Below the pieces are notes generated by a model. It saw only the letters and a program-made list of their open reading frames with translations. It made no database searches and was not told the DNA's origin. Of a stretch of DNA of 42,210 nucleotides, positions 39,291 to 42,210 are shown piece after piece. The number at the start of each line of letters is the position of its first letter. Position 1 is the stretch's first letter. The translations under genes and the position numbers were made by a program. Location of the stretch: contig CAZDPA010000012.1 in NCBI GenBank assembly GCA_964507195.1, forward strand, positions 1 through 42,210, read 5' to 3'. Origin of the DNA: Solimonas sp964507195. Its GTDB lineage: Bacteria; Pseudomonadota; Gammaproteobacteria; Nevskiales; Nevskiaceae.

Positions 39291-39983
39291 GTGAAACCGG
39301 AAACCCAGAGGTCGCAGCAGGCGGAGCGGGTCAAGGCGGAAATCCTGGAAGCGGCGATCCCGCTGTTCGCGCGCGGCTATGACAGTGTCGCGGTGCAGGA
39401 CATCGCCGCGGCGGCGGGCCACAAGCACTCGCTGGTGATGTACCACTTCGGCACCAAGGACCGTCTCTGGGAACTGGCCGCCGAGCGCCTGATGCAGCGC
39501 TTCGACCAGCTGCACCGGGAGTATTGCGACCGGGCGCCGAAGCCCCGAGGTGACCGCCAGACGCTGCGGCGCCTGCTGCTGGCGTTCGTGCTGGCGCTGC
39601 GCGATCTGCCGGCCTACGGGCAGATCCTGCTGTGCGAGGGCGCGCAGTCCTCCGGGCGGCTGGTGTGGCTGCATCGGCACTACTTTCCGTCCGCCTTCGT
39701 GGAGGCGGAGTTTAAGGACGCCAGACTTGCCGATGTCCTGAAGAAGGTGAGCCTGCAGCGCGGCGCCCTGGTCGGTGCGCTGCTGTACACCGTTGTCGCT
39801 GCGCCGCAGATCGCCTTGAGCGCGAAACTTGACGGCCTTGAATCACAGGACCAGATTTACCCGATCAGCGATGTGCTGGCGGAGCGCCTGGTCGAGATGA
39901 TGACGTCGTTTCTTTTTTTCCAGTTCAGAGAAGCGCTGCGGAAGTCCGCTCTCCGAACGCCATCGCGCAGGCGCGGGGCTTAG
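39291..39983 (+). CDS. TetR family transcriptional regulator
   Basis: 230 residues from GTG 39291, with GGAG about eight bases upstream. The N-terminal domain is standard: VKAEILEAAIPLFARGYDSV, AVQDIAAAAGHKHSLVMYHF and GTKDRLWELAAERL. The C-terminal domain is helical and ends in an Arg-rich tail. It is divergent from the sterol-desaturase gene and followed after 44 bases by an alpha/beta hydrolase, the typical place for a local repressor of lipid-modifying genes. The ligand is probably a lipid or hydrophobic product, by inference only. Confidence 0.88.
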   Translation: MKPETQRSQQAERVKAEILEAAIPLFARGYDSVAVQDIAAAAGHKHSLVMYHFGTKDRLWELAAERLMQRFDQLHREYCDRAPKPRGDRQTLRRLLLAFVLALRDLPAYGQILLCEGAQSSGRLVWLHRHYFPSAFVEAEFKDARLADVLKKVSLQRGALVGALLYTVVAAPQIALSAKLDGLESQDQIYPISDVLAERLVEMMTSFLFFQFREALRKSALRTPSRRRGA

Positions 39984-40027
39984 TTCAAGGTGATCGATCG
40001 TCCCTTCATCGACACAGGAGTACTCAC

Positions 40028-40732
40028 ATGGCAAGCAAACCCAATGTCGTACTGGTGCATGGTTTCTGGGGTAATGCCTCGCACTGGAACAAGGTCATCC
40101 TGCCGCTCGTGCGCAAGGGCTACAACGTCAGCGCTGTGGAAAATCCGCTGACTTCGCTGGCGGACGATGCCGAGCGCACGCGCAAGCTGCTCAAGACGCA
40201 GGACGGTCCAGTTGTCCTCGTCGGCCATTCCTACGGCGGCGCGGTGATTACCGAGGTCGGCGACCTGCCCAATGTTGCAGCGCTGGTGTTCGTCGCGGCT
40301 TTCGCGCCGGATGCGGGGGAAAGCCTGGCGACGATCGCCTCGAAGAACCCGGCGCCGGGCGGCGCCAGTCTCTTTCCCGATGAGTTCGGTTACCTGTGGA
40401 TCCGCAAGGACCAGTTCAGGGAGAGCTTCGCGCAGGACGTTACCGAAGAGGAAACGATCGTGATGGCCGCGTCGCAGAAGGCGCCGCTCGCCAGTGTCTT
40501 CGAAGACCGGGTTAGCTCGGCGGCTTGGCGCAAGAAGCCCTGCTGGTTCCAGGTCTCCAGCGAAGACCGGATGATTGCGCCGCAGACCCAGCAATGGCTG
40601 GCCGAACGCATGAACGCCAGCACGATCACGCTCCAGTCCAGTCACCTGTCCCCGGCGTCGCAGCCCGACAGGATTGTGGAGATGATCGAGCAGGCGGCGC
40701 AGGCAGCCAGGCTATCGCCATCTGGATCATGA
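40028..40732 (+). CDS. Alpha/beta hydrolase
   Basis: 234 residues. AGGAG lies eight bases before ATG 40028. The fold is short and clear: VVLVHGFWGNASHWNKVI (oxyanion region), nucleophile elbow G66-H67-S68-Y69-G70-G71, ALVFVAAFAPD, and a late catalytic His in SSHLSPASQPD, with an acid candidate in SSEDRMI. This resembles the small esterase-like hydrolases related to salicylate-binding/MES proteins. No signal peptide. Likely co-transcribed with the TetR gene. Substrate unknown. Confidence 0.9.
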   Translation: MASKPNVVLVHGFWGNASHWNKVILPLVRKGYNVSAVENPLTSLADDAERTRKLLKTQDGPVVLVGHSYGGAVITEVGDLPNVAALVFVAAFAPDAGESLATIASKNPAPGGASLFPDEFGYLWIRKDQFRESFAQDVTEEETIVMAASQKAPLASVFEDRVSSAAWRKKPCWFQVSSEDRMIAPQTQQWLAERMNASTITLQSSHLSPASQPDRIVEMIEQAAQAARLSPSGS

Positions 40733-40816
40733 CGGCAGCGGGTTGGTCCGCTGGTGGCTGGACTGTCGACCGTCTCGCGTTGGGGTCGTTTCATACGGCC
40801 GGAGGCGCCCCGTCGC

Positions 40817-41104
40817 GTCAGCCGACCCCTTCATAAGGGATAATTCGCCATTGGGACGTAGCATGAATTGGCTGGTGACATCGCGCCCGTCCACATCCAT
40901 CCTCACCGCCTAAGCGGCGCCGCCCGACGGCAGCAGAACTTCGGCCAGGGCGTCGCTGCCGGAGATCAGGTCGGCGCGGTTCGACAGCACCTTGATGGTC
41001 GTCGCTGCGCCGTTGCCGACGGCACCACTGACCGGGTCGCTACTGCCGCAGGCCGCGACCACGCTGGTGAGCACAGCCAGTGTGGCAATGATCGCTTTGT
41101 TCAT
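40817..41104 (-). pseudogene. Truncated DUF6351 lipoprotein gene with in-frame amber codon
   Basis: ATG 41104 (AGGAG eight bases upstream) opens a lipoprotein signal (AIIATLAVLTSVVAAC, Cys19) and the typical start of DUF6351 proteins (IKVLSNRADLISGSDALAEV). The frame meets TAG at 40910-40912. Directly beyond the stop the same frame continues as family-like sequence (AVRMDVDGRDVTSQFMLRPN) to about 40817, then turns into unrelated sequence. So a full gene once stood here, lost most of its length, and then acquired a stop in what remained. It is a tandem copy of the intact gene next to it. Confidence 0.75.
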
Positions 41105-41109
41105 CGTCA

Positions 41110-42210
41110 TCACTCCTGCACAAACACGTTGAACGCCGGCGCCGCCCAGCCCTCACCGGAATTAGCCGGCGCCGGCACTAGTGACGTGCCGCCGTAGATC
41201 ACCGCGCCGGCATCATCCTGATAGGTCTGCCAGGGAATGGTCGGCTGCTGGCTGACGCCGGGCTTGGAAAAATCGCAGACGCCGTCCGGAAACAGCGCCT
41301 GCAGCTGCGCCCATTGATCGTCGCTGAAGCCGAGCGGGCCGTAGTTGTCGGCGCGGTCGAGCGGCTTCAACTGGCACTTGTTGGTGTCGGTGCTGATGGC
41401 GTCGCCGGCGACCATGCGCGCGGTGCCATAGACGGGCACGACGGCGTCGGGGCACAAACCGTCGGAGACCTTGTTGCCGACACCGTCATAGCAGGCATCG
41501 CCGAGATCGGCGGGCTTGTTGTCGAGGAGCTTCTGCGCCAACCGCTTGGCGCTGCCGTCCTGCTCGACGGCGGCGAGCCAGCGGTCCATCGCGATCAGGC
41601 TGTTCAGCGCGCAGAATCCGTCGGCCTGGAGTGGGACCGGCCCTTCCCAGATCAACTGGTTGCCGTGGCCGCCGTGCTCGCGGTCGAGCCGCGCGCGGAT
41701 CGCGAAGGCGCGGAATGAGTCGTGCGCCGCGCCGGGATCGGGGCCGCGGCAATCAATGATCGCGGTGCGGTCGAGGTTGTTGGCCTGGTTGATCAGGCCG
41801 CTGCGATAGGCGTTGGCCAGCGCCGGCTGGTCGGCCTTGAGGCGCTGCGCTGTGGGGTTGGCGTCGATGTCCGCGCCGCCGATCTTGAGGTTGAGGTCCA
41901 GGAACTGCGCCGGCGTGATGGTTCCCGCCTGCAAGACGGCAAGGCCGTACTGGATGCCGACGTTGTCGAGCGGCAGGCCGGCGAAGCCGTGGCCGACGGT
42001 CTGCTCCGCCGGCGACCACACCTCGGGTGGGCGCGGCCCGAACAGGTTGAGGCTCAAGTCGGCGATCGAGCAGCGCACGCCGCCGGGATTGTTCTGCGGG
42101 TCGTAGCGCTGCGCGTCGGAAATGCCGGGGCAAGCATGCGTCGGGACGGCGGCGATGAAGTAGCCGCTGAAGCAGTTGCGCGCGATTCCGCCGGGGCCCT
42201 GGATGCAGCC
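41110..42210 (-). CDS. DUF6351 family protein, C-terminal part
   Basis: 367 codons enter from the right edge of the window on the minus strand and end at TGA 41110-41112. Phrases GCIQGPGGIARNCFSGYFI, EQTVGHGFAGLPLDNVGIQY, DANPTAQRLKADQPALANAY and TIPWQTYQDDAGAVIYGGTS are typical of large DUF6351 proteins, which look like secreted alpha/beta-hydrolase or tannase-related enzymes. There are many cysteines, fitting an exported, disulfide-containing protein. Its start and the catalytic serine region lie outside the window. The tandem truncated paralogue starts six bases downstream of its stop codon. Confidence 0.8.
   Translation of the reverse strand, partial: GCIQGPGGIARNCFSGYFIAAVPTHACPGISDAQRYDPQNNPGGVRCSIADLSLNLFGPRPPEVWSPAEQTVGHGFAGLPLDNVGIQYGLAVLQAGTITPAQFLDLNLKIGGADIDANPTAQRLKADQPALANAYRSGLINQANNLDRTAIIDCRGPDPGAAHDSFRAFAIRARLDREHGGHGNQLIWEGPVPLQADGFCALNSLIAMDRWLAAVEQDGSAKRLAQKLLDNKPADLGDACYDGVGNKVSDGLCPDAVVPVYGTARMVAGDAISTDTNKCQLKPLDRADNYGPLGFSDDQWAQLQALFPDGVCDFSKPGVSQQPTIPWQTYQDDAGAVIYGGTSLVPAPANSGEGWAAPAFNVFVQE

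Overview
The window is high-GC bacterial chromosomal DNA, densely packed and on both strands. The gene content (MASE1/CHASE/PAS/GGDEF/EAL signalling, an RND pump, a PQQ dehydrogenase, a GMC oxidoreductase, a sterol-desaturase-type membrane oxygenase, SnoaL and VOC proteins, DUF6351 proteins, a YadA-like adhesin) fits an environmental gammaproteobacterium, most likely of the Nevskiales/Solimonadaceae type. That placement is inferred from gene families; there is no rRNA or marker gene here. No tRNA, rRNA, CRISPR array or intact transposase was seen. Two runs of ten N (4289-4298, 28727-28736) are scaffold joins, so the sequence is a draft assembly.

Layout. 1-3000: the 3' end of an unknown gene, a 55-residue membrane protein, a secreted protein of alternating Arg/Asp/Glu repeats, a ferritin-like protein, and a membrane-anchored cytochrome c coupled to a VOC protein. 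3000-8500: a MerR regulator divergent from a SAM methyltransferase (broken by the first gap) over a textbook MerR-type promoter; then an extended SDR, a SnoaL-like protein, a PhnB-like VOC protein divergent from a MocR-type regulator, and a DUF2970 membrane protein. 8700-13300: a 1368-residue cyclic-di-GMP protein, a decayed AbiEii-like toxin remnant and a small palindromic mobile element. 13270-21850: a START-domain protein, then TetR, RND adaptor, RND pump, PQQ dehydrogenase and DUF305, with a perfect 16-bp operator-like palindrome in front of the dehydrogenase.

21900-28565: an LVIVD beta-propeller lipoprotein, a free Hpt protein, a CHASE hybrid histidine kinase with two receivers and a LuxR response regulator, forming one compact multistep phosphorelay, followed by a serine-hydrolase lipoprotein. 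28566-34480: a gap, a composite inverted-repeat element, and a two-gene minus-strand operon of a giant trimeric autotransporter adhesin plus an OmpR-type regulator whose receiver has lost its phosphorylation residues. The adhesin is interrupted by a frameshift at the edge of an internal 180-bp repeat. 34480-42210: DUF4336, a DMT transporter, a GMC oxidoreductase, a sterol-desaturase protein divergent from a TetR regulator and an alpha/beta hydrolase, and finally two tandem DUF6351 genes, one truncated with an in-frame amber codon and one running off the window.

The most system-like blocks are the LVIVD-Hpt-CHASE kinase-LuxR relay, the adhesin with its coupled pseudo-receiver regulator, and the TetR-RND-PQQ dehydrogenase block with a shared operator-like motif. 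Each is an association of known domains; the novelty lies in the arrangement and has not been tested by any search.
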